The translations under genes and the position numbers were made by a program. A DNA stretch of 64,000 nt, from assembly GCF_000621845.1 (NCBI RefSeq), contig NZ_JHXF01000017.1, positions 1-64,000 of the forward strand. Reading direction: 5' to 3'. Below, piece by piece: positions 1-7,950 of the stretch (its first letter is position 1; each line of letters starts with the position of its first letter). Below the pieces are notes generated by a model. It was not told the DNA's origin, searched no databases, and saw only the letters and a program-made list of their open reading frames with translations. This stretch comes from Ruminococcus flavefaciens MA2007. GTDB taxonomy: Bacteria; Bacillota; Clostridia; Oscillospirales; Ruminococcaceae.

Positions 1-98
<98 letters not shown>

Positions 99-101
99 AA
101 G

Positions 102-129
102 AAGGACTGCTTTTGCAGTCCTTTTTGTT
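102..129 (+). terminator. Terminator of the 5S/rRNA transcript
   Basis: Stem AAGGACTGC / GCAGTCCTT with a TTTT loop, followed by a T-rich tract directly after the 5S rRNA. Confidence 0.85.
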
Positions 130-142
130 TTGCACAGATACA

Positions 143-171
143 AAACTCCCCGAAAGCTCGGGGAGTTTCTT
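143..171. terminator. Terminator, mainly for the MFS gene on the minus strand
   Basis: Inverted repeat AAACTCCCCGA / TCGGGGAGTTT flanked by T-rich sequence on the plus side and by A-rich sequence that reads as T on the minus side. It lies just past the MFS stop codon and could act in both directions. Confidence 0.75.
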
Positions 172-172
172 T

Positions 173-1261
173 TTACCAGTAGGTAAACACAAAGCCTGCA
201 AGGGGAGACAGCACTATCATAATAACGGAAAAGGTGAAGGACTCCACCGAGGTGAGAGTTGCTCGCTGTTCCGAGGGGAACATCTTTTGCAGCTTTGCAT
301 TTGTGCGGACTTGCAGGGCGTCATCGCCCACAGCGGCAATAAATCCGCCTATCGCCATTATGACGAAGCTTCGGGAGTGCTCGGCAAATATTCCCGTAAG
401 GACCAGCGCCGAGGTCACTGCGAAAATCATCTTATATCCGACCTTTGGCAGGCGGAGTATCAGCTTCGAGCCCACGACGCCGCCCAGCTCCATAAACAGG
501 AGCGCCACGCCCAGTCCCCATTTTGGTATGCCTTTTTCGGGGAGCTTCGCTTGCAGAAAGAACAGCAGGAGAATATCCAGCGCTCCCACAAAGGAATTGC
601 AGAACATGAGTCCCAGAGCTTTTTTGGCTTCTTTAAGGAATCTGAAGCTTTCTATGAAGCATTCGGCTATTTTTGCAAATAGCCTTTGTTCGTCGGCTTT
701 TTCCTTTGCGTTTACCTCTGTAAGTGTTGATAATACTATAAACTGTGCAACACAGGCTATCAGGTCAGTGGCATAGGCGAGCTTGTAGCCTATTGTCAGG
801 GCAAATCCTGCGCAAAGTGTGGATATTCCCGTGCATACTCTGTAGATTGTGAGCTGATTGGACTCATAACGCTCGAATTTGCTGTGTATCCGAGCCTTTT
901 TCATGGAATCATAGGCAAGAGCGTCGCCTGTGCCCGATGAAAAATTGTAGGTCAGGGCGTGGAATGCTATGGACAGGCAGACCGTGAAAAGGCTGTTTGA
1001 CGCTATCATTATGAGGGTAGCTATGGTGTACATGATATTGCTGACTATGAGCATTTTCTTCCGCCCGAACACGTCAGCCATGACTCCCGAGGGGAGCTCA
1101 AAAATAATGCTCGTTATGTGGAATACGGTCTCGGAAATGCCTATCTCAACAAGGCTGAAGCCACGGGAGGCGAGTATCGCCAGCCATGCTCCCGTTATTG
1201 TCAGATTGCTAATTACTGATGATAAATACAGCCTTGAAAGCTGTTTTCTGATATTGAACAT
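173..1261 (-). CDS. MFS transporter, probable drug-efflux type
   Basis: A 362-residue polytopic protein with about 10-12 hydrophobic segments. The loop after helix 2 reads GVMADVFGRKK (about residues 59-69), the classic MFS motif A with Asp and the basic RKK cluster. A long hydrophilic stretch near 185-215 corresponds to the central loop between the two six-helix halves. It should sit in the cytoplasmic membrane and exchange a small molecule against protons; the substrate cannot be read from sequence. The start ATG abuts the U-run of a terminator hairpin that also contains the SD AAGGAG, and a 30-codon leader ORF lies upstream (1353-1445). That layout is typical of inducible antibiotic-resistance genes, which favours a drug-export role, but this is inference. 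A metabolite exporter is the alternative. Confidence 0.85.
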   Translation of the reverse strand: MFNIRKQLSRLYLSSVISNLTITGAWLAILASRGFSLVEIGISETVFHITSIIFELPSGVMADVFGRKKMLIVSNIMYTIATLIMIASNSLFTVCLSIAFHALTYNFSSGTGDALAYDSMKKARIHSKFERYESNQLTIYRVCTGISTLCAGFALTIGYKLAYATDLIACVAQFIVLSTLTEVNAKEKADEQRLFAKIAECFIESFRFLKEAKKALGLMFCNSFVGALDILLLFFLQAKLPEKGIPKWGLGVALLFMELGGVVGSKLILRLPKVGYKMIFAVTSALVLTGIFAEHSRSFVIMAIGGFIAAVGDDALQVRTNAKLQKMFPSEQRATLTSVESFTFSVIMIVLSPLAGFVFTYW

Positions 1262-1304
1262 AAAAAAATCTCCTTAACTTGAATTTTGTCGTCGTTAAGG
1301 AGAT
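1262..1304 (-). promoter_or_regulatory. Attenuator hairpin (terminator that also contains the SD) of the MFS gene
   Basis: On the minus strand an 11-bp perfect stem ATCTCCTTAAC / GTTAAGGAGAT is followed by seven T residues, and the MFS start codon comes immediately after. The 3' arm contains the only SD (AAGGAG). If it forms, the hairpin can both terminate transcription and hide the ribosome-binding site. It lies about 50 nt after the stop codon of a leader ORF, so translation of that ORF could control its folding. Confidence 0.75.
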
Positions 1305-1352
1305 AATGCGCGATATATCGTTACTTTTACAGATTCAGGAGGTCTTTTGACT

Positions 1353-1445
1353 TTACCCGACTAAAGCTGAAAAAGGGCGCACTATCCCCGCAGTCGGGAA
1401 AACATCGCCTTTTCCAAGTTGTATGTTTACGTTTTTATAACACAT
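1353..1445 (-). CDS. 30-residue leader peptide upstream of the MFS gene
   Basis: A short ORF starts with ATG at 1445, about 8 nt after an AGAGG SD, roughly 37 nt downstream of the inferred transcription start, and ends with TAA at 1353. It begins MCYKNVNIQLGKG and ends RPFSALVG. Inside it lies a hairpin, CCCGACT (1392-1398) pairing with AGTCGGG (1356-1362); the 3' arm ends at the stop codon, so a ribosome on the ORF would melt it. Codons 9-11 contain AACTTG, complementary to CAAGTT at the loop/3' arm of the attenuator. Leader ORFs that sense ribosome stalling are known for erm, tet and ABC-F genes. This one matches no leader I know. Confidence 0.6.
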   Translation of the reverse strand: MCYKNVNIQLGKGDVFPTAGIVRPFSALVG

Positions 1446-1488
1446 ACTATCAGCCTCTTACCTGTAAAATGATTTGTACTTACGTGAT

Positions 1489-1517
1489 ATTATAACAGAT
1501 AAACGCGCCCTTGTCAA
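1489..1517 (-). promoter_or_regulatory. Sigma-A promoter of the MFS leader
   Basis: Minus strand TTGACA (1512-1517), 17-bp spacer, TATAAT (1489-1494): both boxes match consensus exactly. It predicts a leader of about 220 nt before the MFS start codon. The promoter begins right after the dpaB stop codon, with no terminator seen between them. Confidence 0.85.
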
Positions 1518-1523
1518 GTATTT

Positions 1524-2123
1524 TCACTTTCTGTATTCGTGATAGATTATGGGGCGGAGCTGTACTCCGTTCATAGCGGCTTCTATTGCCTGGGGGAGCA
1601 TTGAGAATTCCGCCACAAGGGACGCAGGCTTGTTTATCCAGTCGTCCTGCACCATGGGGACAAAGTAGTAATTCTTGCGGTTGAATAGCTCCCCGAGGTT
1701 CTTTGCCGAGCCCATAAGGGAATCGTTTGAAGCAATTGCAAGAACTACAGGCTTTCCGCGGCGCAGATGAGACTTCACAGCCATTGTAACGGCAGTATCG
1801 GTTATTGATGCGGCAAGCTTTGCGGCGGTATTCGAGGTGCAGGGAGCCACTACCATAATATCCGTCAGCTCCTTTGGACCTATGGGCTCTGCGGCAGAAA
1901 CTGTTGTTATTACGTCTTTACCTGTGATACTGCGGAGCTTTTCAAGGTTTTCTTCTGCTGTTCCGAAACGTGTTGACGTTGAAGCGGCGTGTTCTGACAT
2001 TATGGGGAGAAGCTCCGCGCCGTATTCGATGAGTATCTCCGCCTGCTCGAAGCTCCGCTGAAAGGTGCAGAACGAGCCCGTCATGGCATAGCCTATGCGA
2101 AGCCCTTTGAGGATATCACTCAC
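1524..2123 (-). CDS. dpaB: Dipicolinate synthase subunit B (flavoprotein family)
   Basis: A 199-residue protein of the SpoVFB/DpaB flavoprotein family, which with DpaA converts a dihydrodipicolinate-derived intermediate to dipicolinic acid in the mother cell during sporulation. The N-terminus MSDILKGLRIGYAMTGSFCT and the internal VVAPCTSNTAAKLA and AIASNDSLMGSAKN stretches are typical of this family. I place the start at the GTG at 2123, 8 nt after AAAGGGG, which gives the usual family N-terminus. An in-frame GTG at 2132 is possible but has almost no spacing to the SD. It overlaps the end of dpaA by 8 nt, so the two are translationally coupled. Confidence 0.92.
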   Translation of the reverse strand: MSDILKGLRIGYAMTGSFCTFQRSFEQAEILIEYGAELLPIMSEHAASTSTRFGTAEENLEKLRSITGKDVITTVSAAEPIGPKELTDIMVVAPCTSNTAAKLAASITDTAVTMAVKSHLRRGKPVVLAIASNDSLMGSAKNLGELFNRKNYYFVPMVQDDWINKPASLVAEFSMLPQAIEAAMNGVQLRPIIYHEYRK

Positions 2124-2979
2124 TGTCCTCACCCCTTTCAGCTATCATTGCGCTAACGGTGTCTGCGATTATCTCTCCCGATGTTACGGGAGCTGTTTTT
2201 CCTGGCAGTCCCAGCGCCCAGATCGCTCTTATTCCAAGCTCTGAGGCGGCGGTAAGGTCAATACCCCCGGGCTTCGAGGCGAGGTCTATGAACAGCGCAG
2301 AGGGCTCAAAACGGCTGAGGAGCTCCCTGTCGAATATGAGCTTTGGTGCGGTATTGAAAATAAGCCCGTAGTCTCCTCTGAGCCGCTTTGTGGGTACGGA
2401 GCTTATACCGTGGAGCCGTGCCTTTGCAGCTCCCCGTGGATTATGGACAGCGGCTGTTATGTCAGCTCCGAAGCCTTTCAGTATCTCCGCAAGGGCGCAG
2501 CCTATCCTGCCCATGCCCACTATCAGGACCTTCAGTCCGTTTAGGGTAACGGGGAGCTCCTCAAGGGCAAGCTGTACAGCTCCCTCGGCAGTGGGGACAG
2601 CGTTGCGCAGATTGAGCTCCTCACGGTTGAGGTAGTCGCATATCTCGCGGTGGGGCAGCATACGGCGCAGTCTGTCGTCTGCTCTGCCTGCGTAAATAAT
2701 ACCGTCGCCACTGAGAAAACCGTCGATAGTATCGGCTGTGAGCTCCGACGAATAGCAGGGCGTGTAGATGTAGCCGTCCTGCCCGAGAGAGGGCACGGGC
2801 AGCAACGCATAATCGAAGCTGCCGCGGTCTGAGCTGTCCGCAACTGGCAGTTTAGCTGCCAAGTCAGAGTATTCCTTGTCGAAGCCAATGAGCTTTATAT
2901 CGAAGTCGCGTGAGAGACGGTCAGCACAGTAGAGCTGGCGCGTGTCTCCGCCTGCAATAAGTATTTTAGGTCTTGTCAT
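2116..2979 (-). CDS. dpaA: Dipicolinate synthase subunit A
   Basis: A 287-residue NAD(P)-binding protein of the SpoVFA/DpaA family. The N-terminal domain begins MTRPKILIAGGDTRQLYCA; the central Rossmann motif LNGLKVLIVGMGRIGCALAE lies in the middle, followed by the C-terminal LPGKTAPVTSGEII region found in DpaA. The ATG at 2979 follows GGAG by 7 nt; an upstream TTG in frame overlaps the SD and is unlikely. In many Bacilli these genes sit beside asd, dapG and dapA; here they form an isolated pair. A sporulation-type promoter-like sequence lies upstream (3031-3055). Confidence 0.93.
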   Translation of the reverse strand: MTRPKILIAGGDTRQLYCADRLSRDFDIKLIGFDKEYSDLAAKLPVADSSDRGSFDYALLPVPSLGQDGYIYTPCYSSELTADTIDGFLSGDGIIYAGRADDRLRRMLPHREICDYLNREELNLRNAVPTAEGAVQLALEELPVTLNGLKVLIVGMGRIGCALAEILKGFGADITAAVHNPRGAAKARLHGISSVPTKRLRGDYGLIFNTAPKLIFDRELLSRFEPSALFIDLASKPGGIDLTAASELGIRAIWALGLPGKTAPVTSGEIIADTVSAMIAERGEDSE

Positions 2980-3030
2980 AGATAACTCCAATCCGCCGTA
3001 TCGGCATAAAGTGATTATCGCTAATCGCTT

Positions 3031-3055
3031 TATTATATGAAAAGACGGAGCATAT
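3031..3055 (-). promoter_or_regulatory. Possible sporulation sigma (E/K-type) promoter of dpaA
   Basis: Minus strand CATATAATA fits the CATA-N3-TA -10 pattern of sigma-E/sigma-K promoters. An ATA trinucleotide lies 13 bp upstream, where the sigma-E -35 element would be. Such motifs are short, so this is a suggestion supported mainly by the sporulation function of dpaAB. Confidence 0.35.
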
Positions 3056-3074
3056 TGACAATAGCCGTCAGCTG

Positions 3075-3395
3075 AGCGTATGAAAGGGATTCCAAAGGGA
3101 CTGTGTTCCTTTGGCGGAGTCCAGAGGCAGCGCCTCTGGCAGGGTTCGGGGCAGCGCCCCGATTTCGGCAGGCGCTTCGCAAGGGGTGAATTGTAAAACA
3201 GTCCGGTGGACTGTTTTACAAGAGGGGACGCCTTGCAAGTGAAGGCGTCCCCTCAGGGCTGTCGAGGACGCCAGCCCCTACGCGTAGTTTTTGCTTGACC
3301 TTAAAGTGCTGTAAGCGATGTACGATTATCGGTGTTGATAAGAGTGAGCGAGTTTACGAGCGACAACGTGGCAAGGGTGCAGCGTCACGCTGCAA
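3075..3395. repeat. Intergenic repeat cluster between dpaA and ilvE
   Basis: No gene is seen here. At 3109-3170 are two G+C-rich hairpins (CCAGAGGC/GCCTCTGG and CGGGGC/GCCCCG). At 3226-3291 there is an element with a GGGGACGCCTT / AAGGCGTCCCC hairpin and a CAGCCCCTAC end, a member of the TGTAGGGG family. At 3306-3394 is a copy of the GTAAGCGATGTACGATTATC family, ending in the hairpin GCAGCG/CGCTGC. Confidence 0.7.
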
Positions 3396-3396
3396 G

Positions 3397-3426
3397 AAAA
3401 GGCGCTTCCGTTTCGGAAGCGCCTTT
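3397..3426 (-). terminator. ilvE terminator
   Basis: Stem AAAGGCGCTTCCG / CGGAAGCGCCTTT with a 3-nt loop, followed on the minus strand by a short T run. Confidence 0.8.
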
Positions 3427-3443
3427 GATGTTACTATTAATAA

Positions 3444-4511
3444 TTAGTCGATTGGAACGATCCAGTTGAATGTATCCTCGATCTTGCCCCACTGGATACC
3501 TGTCATTGTATCATAGAGCATCTGTGAGATCTTACCGATCTTGTTGCCGTTGATCTCCATTACCTTGTCATTCCACTTGAGGTGACCAACAGGTGAGATA
3601 ACAGCAGCAGTACCTGTACCGAATACCTCGTCAAGCTTGCCTGCGTCGTAAGCGTCAGCGATCTCCTGAATGTCGATACGTCTCTCCTCAACAGTGAGTC
3701 CCTTGCTCTTGCAAACCTCGATAGCGGACTTTCTTGTGATACCGGGGAGGATAGAGCCCTGAAGCATAGGAGTTACTACCTTGCCGTCGATTACGAAGAA
3801 GATGTTCATAGCGCCGACTTCCTCGATGTACTTCTGCTCAACGCCGTCGAGCCAGAGAACCTGTGAGTAGTTCTGCTTGTGAGCCTCGTCCTGTCCGATA
3901 AGAGAAGCAGCGTAGTTGCCGCCTGTCTTAGCGAAGCCCATACCGCCTCTTACAGCGCGGACATACTTGCTCTCAACGTAGATGTTTACAGGGTTGAGAC
4001 CGCTCTCATAGTAAGCGCCTGATGGTGAGAGAATGATGATGAAGAGGTACTGTGCGCCCGGTTTAACGCCGAGGAACGGATCAACTGCGATGATAAACGG
4101 ACGGATATAGAGTGACTCGCCTTCCTTTGAAGGAACCCAGTCCTTCTCAACCTTGATGAGCTCTGTAAGGCACTTCATGCCAAGCTCAACAGGGAGCTCT
4201 GGGATAACCAGTCTCTTGTTTGAGTCGTTAAGTCTCTTGAAGTTCTCCTCTGGACGGAAGAGCTGTACCTTGCCGTCAGCAGTTCTGTAAGCCTTTAAGC
4301 CCTCGAATACTTCCTGACCGTAGTGGAGACACATAGCGGCAGGTGAGAGCTCGATAGGAGCGTATGGCTTGATCTCAGGATCGTGCCAGCCCTTGCCCTC
4401 ATCGTAAGGCATAACGAGCATATAGTCTGTAAAGATGTGACCGAAGCCAAGCTTGTCGCCTGGCTGTGGCTTAGCCTTGAGGCTTGCAGCCTTTGTGAAT
4501 TTGATTTCCAT
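3444..4511 (-). CDS. ilvE: Branched-chain amino acid aminotransferase
   Basis: A 355-residue fold-type IV PLP enzyme that interconverts Val/Leu/Ile and their 2-oxo acids using 2-oxoglutarate/Glu in the cytoplasm. The region [14 protein letters not shown] contains the Schiff-base lysine, K195 from my start. [15 protein letters not shown] and [11 protein letters not shown] are family hallmarks, and [13 protein letters not shown] near the C-terminus binds the PLP phosphate. The length fits the longer, BCAT2-like bacterial form. The start is the ATG at 4511, 9 nt after AAGG; the TTG upstream overlaps the SD. A small membrane-protein ORF ends 33 nt upstream and probably shares the promoter. Confidence 0.96.
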   Translation of the reverse strand: MEIKFTKAASLKAKPQPGDKLGFGHIFTDYMLVMPYDEGKGWHDPEIKPYAPIELSPAAMCLHYGQEVFEGLKAYRTADGKVQLFRPEENFKRLNDSNKRLVIPELPVELGMKCLTELIKVEKDWVPSKEGESLYIRPFIIAVDPFLGVKPGAQYLFIIILSPSGAYYESGLNPVNIYVESKYVRAVRGGMGFAKTGGNYAASLIGQDEAHKQNYSQVLWLDGVEQKYIEEVGAMNIFFVIDGKVVTPMLQGSILPGITRKSAIEVCKSKGLTVEERRIDIQEIADAYDAGKLDEVFGTGTAAVISPVGHLKWNDKVMEINGNKIGKISQMLYDTMTGIQWGKIEDTFNWIVPID

Positions 4512-4544
4512 ATTATTCAACCTTCTTTTTATAATATTGACCTG

Positions 4545-4676
4545 TTAATCTGTGACCGAGAAGTAATTCTTCTCGTAAATGCGCTTGCAGACGAAAATCG
4601 TCACCGCAGCGGCTGTAATAGCTAAAACCGAGGTAGAAACTGAAGCTGCAAGTATGATCTTACCTTTTTTACTCAT
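4545..4676 (-). CDS. Small single-span membrane protein (43 aa)
   Basis: A short ORF beginning MSKKGKIILAASVSTSVLAI, with one hydrophobic segment (about residues 7-30) followed by a basic tail CKRIYEKNYFS. The ATG is preceded by GGAG at 8 nt. A promoter-like sequence lies about 50 nt upstream and ilvE starts 33 nt downstream. No family is recognised. A leader-peptide role for ilvE is possible, because the helix is rich in Ile, Val and Leu, but there is no terminator/antiterminator between the two, so a stand-alone membrane peptide is more likely. Confidence 0.55.
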   Translation of the reverse strand: MSKKGKIILAASVSTSVLAITAAAVTIFVCKRIYEKNYFSVTD

Positions 4677-4721
4677 AAAAATTACTCCTTATCTCAGATT
4701 AGAGAAATCTTTCAATAAATA

Positions 4722-4750
4722 ATTATATCATATTTCAGTATGATTTTCCA
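4722..4750 (-). promoter_or_regulatory. Promoter of the small membrane protein and ilvE
   Basis: Minus strand TGGAAA, 17-bp spacer, TATAAT. The -10 is perfect and the -35 matches 4 of 6. Confidence 0.55.
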
Positions 4751-4806
4751 TAGTTTAACTGCATAAATACTGCACAAATAGAGCTGTTTGTATTTGTGTG
4801 ATATGG

Positions 4807-5481
4807 CTAATAGCCTGTTTTCACCATGAGATACGCCAGACCTGCGCAGGCTGAAATGAGCAGAACTATGAAAATAACGGCGTCTATAAGGAATTTTTTT
4901 AAGCTGTAGGCGTTCGGCGGCTTAGGGCGCTGATGTGCCTTTTTATCGGCGAATTCCGCTTTCTGAGCGCACAGATAAGGACGTAAGAAGCCGTCAGCAA
5001 AGCTTGTGGCGTGGTTTGGGTGCTCGGCGGCGAGATAATTCTCGAATTTCCGTTTCATAGCCTCTTTCTCGTCCTCGCTTAGCTGGGGAAGCTGCTTCAG
5101 CTCCTCAAAATCGGGCTTAACCGTATATTCCTCGCCGTATCGGCTCATTCTGTCTGCATAGCTGACTATCGAAAGCTCCACCTCTTTCAGTTTTGGAGCG
5201 GCAGGAGAGAAGCTTATGAGCTCCTCGGTCTCAAGGGCTCCGCTGTTGTCGTTATACTCGACAGTAAGGAGATATCGTGGAGTTCCGGGGAACAGGGACA
5301 GCTCCTCGCATTTTGTGACTCGTCCTATAACTATCTCGCTGTGCTTTTTCCGCCAATGCCTTACGCACAGATACCTAAGCCTGAATATACCGAGAAAGGA
5401 GCCCACAAGTACTAAGCCGAGGCTCAGTCCTAAGATAGTGCCGAAGTCCTTTCCCGACATTCGCAGCATCAGATCAGTCAT
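4807..5481 (-). CDS. Hypothetical membrane protein
   Basis: A 224-residue protein with one N-terminal membrane segment (GTILGLSLGLVLVGSFLGIF, about residues 13-32) and one near the C-terminus (DAVIFIVLLISACAGLAYLM). Between them is a hydrophilic domain with a beta-rich start (IVIGRVTKCEEL...YLLTVEY) resembling the DUF3592-type fold seen in some membrane proteins, and then an acidic, helical region. No function is assigned. Its ATG overlaps the stop codon of the radical SAM gene (ATGACTGA), so the two are translationally coupled. Confidence 0.75.
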   Translation of the reverse strand: MTDLMLRMSGKDFGTILGLSLGLVLVGSFLGIFRLRYLCVRHWRKKHSEIVIGRVTKCEELSLFPGTPRYLLTVEYNDNSGALETEELISFSPAAPKLKEVELSIVSYADRMSRYGEEYTVKPDFEELKQLPQLSEDEKEAMKRKFENYLAAEHPNHATSFADGFLRPYLCAQKAEFADKKAHQRPKPPNAYSLKKFLIDAVIFIVLLISACAGLAYLMVKTGY

Positions 5482-6088
5482 CAAACTCTCTTACGCGGAG
5501 ATGAGCGCCGAGCTTTTCAGCGAGCTGGCGTGAAGCCTCTATCTGCTCGGGGGGTATAACGTCAACGACAGACATGATGACCTCAGCCTTGCCTGCCTTT
5601 ACGCAGTCCTTTGTGAATTTCTGGAGAGCCTCGAATGCGTTGTCGAACTTAGGGCGTGTAACAGCCATGTAGTCCTTTTCAGTGGGAGCGTTAAGGCTTA
5701 TTGATACTGTATCCAGCTCGTAGCAGAGCTCCTTGGCGATGCTTCTGCCGTGGATAAGGTCGCCGAGACCGTTTGTATTGATACGCAGGCGCGGACAGTT
5801 CTCTCTGCTGCGGAGATAAGCGGCAGTTTCAAGGAGCACGTCAAGGCGCTCTGTAGGCTCGCCGTAGCCGCAGAAAACTATCTCGCGGTATTTTTTGAGC
5901 TTGCGCTTGTTAAGGTCTGCGATTATCTCGTCGAGAGTGGGCTCGTGCTCCAGCCAGAGCGGATCGGAGCCGTAAGCGCCGTCAGCGTGGTTGCGTATGC
6001 AGAACGTGCAGGCGCAGGGACATTTATTTGTAAGGTTGAGGTAGAGATTTTCGCCCACCTCATAAGAAATAGTCATAGCTTTTGCCAT
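5474..6088 (-). CDS. Radical SAM protein, TatD-associated type
   Basis: A short (204-residue) radical SAM protein. The N-terminus carries NLTNKCPCACTFCIRNHADG, whose C-x3-C-x2-C cysteines bind the 4Fe-4S cluster that cleaves S-adenosylmethionine. FCGYGEPTERLD supplies the GGEP-like SAM-binding motif, and RINTNGLGD and VSISLNAP are further core strands. Short radical SAM proteins with this sequence are often annotated as TatD family-associated; a tatD gene is present in this window but 4 kb away on the other strand. Substrate unknown. The start ATG at 6088 is placed 8 nt after GAAGG; it directly follows the lipoprotein stop codon. Confidence 0.85.
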   Translation of the reverse strand: MAKAMTISYEVGENLYLNLTNKCPCACTFCIRNHADGAYGSDPLWLEHEPTLDEIIADLNKRKLKKYREIVFCGYGEPTERLDVLLETAAYLRSRENCPRLRINTNGLGDLIHGRSIAKELCYELDTVSISLNAPTEKDYMAVTRPKFDNAFEALQKFTKDCVKAGKAEVIMSVVDVIPPEQIEASRQLAEKLGAHLRVREFDD

Positions 6089-6089
6089 A

Positions 6090-6608
6090 TTATTCACCTT
6101 CGTTATTAGTTGTTGTTTCGGGCTTGTCGATACATTCGTATATCCAGCCTGCTATCTTTGAGGCTTCCCTGAAATCTGTGCCGTATATGACCGCAGAGCC
6201 GTCGGTTATGGGGCCGTCTACATGAGCGCGGCTGATGAGGTACTCAGTGTACCATGTAGAGATGAGCATATTTTTTTCGTAAGCCTCTGCAGTTGCATTT
6301 GCGAATATCTCCTTTCCCTCATCGTCGAAGAAAATATTCACAACATAGTCTGACTCACCTGATTCATTTGGGATTATCTCCATAGAGCAGTTGGTGATAT
6401 GATCGCTGGTGAGGAAAGGCTCTGTGCTCTCGTCCTCTCCCATGCGGAAGAATATCTTCTTTTTGGCTGCTGTAGTGGGCTCGGTAGTCTGCTCCTGAGT
6501 AGTTGCGGGTACGGTAGTTGTTTCTACGCTGCTGTCCTTAGACAGCGGATTGCTGCAGCCTGTCAGTATTATCATTGCAGCTGCAAGTGAGAAAGCTTTC
6601 TTTTTCAT
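6090..6608 (-). CDS. Lipoprotein, unknown function
   Basis: A 172-residue secreted protein. It has a basic N-terminus (MKKK), a hydrophobic core and a lipobox ILTGC (Cys 18), so it should be lipidated and anchored outside the membrane. A Thr/Glu-rich linker (about 27-48) precedes a compact domain with SMEIIPNESGESDYVVNIFFDDEGK. No family is recognised. It is followed without a gap by the radical SAM gene and may be cotranscribed with it and a membrane protein. Confidence 0.8.
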   Translation of the reverse strand: MKKKAFSLAAAMIILTGCSNPLSKDSSVETTTVPATTQEQTTEPTTAAKKKIFFRMGEDESTEPFLTSDHITNCSMEIIPNESGESDYVVNIFFDDEGKEIFANATAEAYEKNMLISTWYTEYLISRAHVDGPITDGSAVIYGTDFREASKIAGWIYECIDKPETTTNNEGE

Positions 6609-6685
6609 AAAAAATCCCCCTTATGTTTATTTTCTGCTCGGACGCCTACTGGGCGTCTTTGCTAAGCATTGATAACTAAAACTGT

Positions 6686-7822
6686 TCACTCAATATAGAT
6701 ACGCGGTACGCGCTTGGAGATACCGCAGACTACCTCGTATCCGATAGTTCCGTAGACCTGCGCAAGGTCGTCGGCGGTTATGCGGTCATTGCCGTCGTGT
6801 CCTATCATGGTCACGATATCTCCTGCCTTAGCTTCCAGAACGTCGGAAACGTCCATCATCAGCTGGTCCATGCACACTCTGCCAACTATCTTACAGCGCT
6901 TGCCGTGGACGAGTATCTCGCCCTTGGAGCTGAGAAGTCTCGAATAACCGTCGGCATAGCCGATAGTTACTGTGGCGATACGCATTTCGCGGTCAGCAAC
7001 GAATGTACGTCCGTAGCTTATGCAGTCGCCCTTTCTGACGGTCTTGACATGGGAGATAACGGCTTTGAGCTCCATAAGGGGTTCAAGTCCCTCGGGGATA
7101 TCAAGGCTCACATCTGGGTGCAGACCGTAGAGAATGATACCTGCACGGGAAAGTGTGCTTCTGGAGCTGTTTCTGTAGCAGGTAGCGGCACTGTTCATGA
7201 AGTGGAGATGTCTGAGCTTTATGCCGTGGCTCACAAGCACATCGTATGTATCGGTGATGAACTTCTCCTGCATATCGGTATAGGCGATATTGTCGGGAGA
7301 ATCGCTGTCTGCAACTGCAAAGTGTGTATATATGCCCTCAACGGAGAGCTTTTCTATCTTCATCATAGCCTCTATCTCAGCGGCGCAAGCCTCGGGAGTA
7401 TCGTGCTTGAGACCTATTCTGCCCATGCCTGTGTCTATCTTGATATGACAGCGGATAGGCTCTGCGCTGTTCTTCACAAGCTCCTGAGCGTACTCGGTGG
7501 ACACAACGCCCTGTATGATATTGTACATGGCTATCTCATGGGCGTACTCCGGGGGAGTATAGCCCAGTATGAGTATCTCCGACTTGGGAGCGAACTTCCT
7601 TACGGCGATAGCTTCGTCAAGATTGGATACCGCAAAATAGCTGATACCGCACTGCTCGGCGAGACAGCGGACGATGTGTTCGTCGCCGTGACCGTAAGCG
7701 TCAGCCTTGACTACTGCCATTATCTCAGTACCGGGAGAGTTCAGACCTCTTATGATATCAACATTTTTTCTGAGCTGTGGGAGCGATATCTCTGCCCATG
7801 CTCTTTTCAGATACGGCTTCAT
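6686..7822 (-). CDS. alr: Alanine racemase
   Basis: A 378-residue fold-type III PLP enzyme converting L-Ala to D-Ala for peptidoglycan. AVVKADAYGHG contains the Schiff-base Lys39. CHIKIDTGMGRIG, LSRAGIILYG and the C-terminal VGRVCMDQLMMDVS are family signatures, and CISYGRTF carries the second catalytic base, Tyr. Length and domain order (TIM barrel, then beta domain) are normal. A weak hairpin (GACGCC/GGCGTC, about 6638-6656) separates it from the lipoprotein downstream. The SD is GGAAGGA about 8 nt before the ATG. Confidence 0.97.
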   Translation of the reverse strand: MKPYLKRAWAEISLPQLRKNVDIIRGLNSPGTEIMAVVKADAYGHGDEHIVRCLAEQCGISYFAVSNLDEAIAVRKFAPKSEILILGYTPPEYAHEIAMYNIIQGVVSTEYAQELVKNSAEPIRCHIKIDTGMGRIGLKHDTPEACAAEIEAMMKIEKLSVEGIYTHFAVADSDSPDNIAYTDMQEKFITDTYDVLVSHGIKLRHLHFMNSAATCYRNSSRSTLSRAGIILYGLHPDVSLDIPEGLEPLMELKAVISHVKTVRKGDCISYGRTFVADREMRIATVTIGYADGYSRLLSSKGEILVHGKRCKIVGRVCMDQLMMDVSDVLEAKAGDIVTMIGHDGNDRITADDLAQVYGTIGYEVVCGISKRVPRIYIE

Positions 7823-7885
7823 TCCGTTATCCTTCCTTTCGTGTTTATGTCAAAGTTAAAATTTAATTACAAGTCAAAAAACGTC

Positions 7886-7914
7886 TTGAAATAAAGTATG
7901 ATGTATGTTATAAT
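7886..7914 (+). promoter_or_regulatory. Promoter of the SLOG-family gene
   Basis: TTGAAA, 17-bp spacer, TATAAT, about 40 bp ahead of the start codon. Confidence 0.7.
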
Positions 7915-7950
7915 TTTCATGTATGATATTTTGGGAAAGCGAGGTGTACT

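Noticed and set aside
6797-7894. 365-codon plus-strand frame opposite alr
   Set aside because: Alr on the minus strand has all catalytic motifs; the plus frame has no domain or SD.
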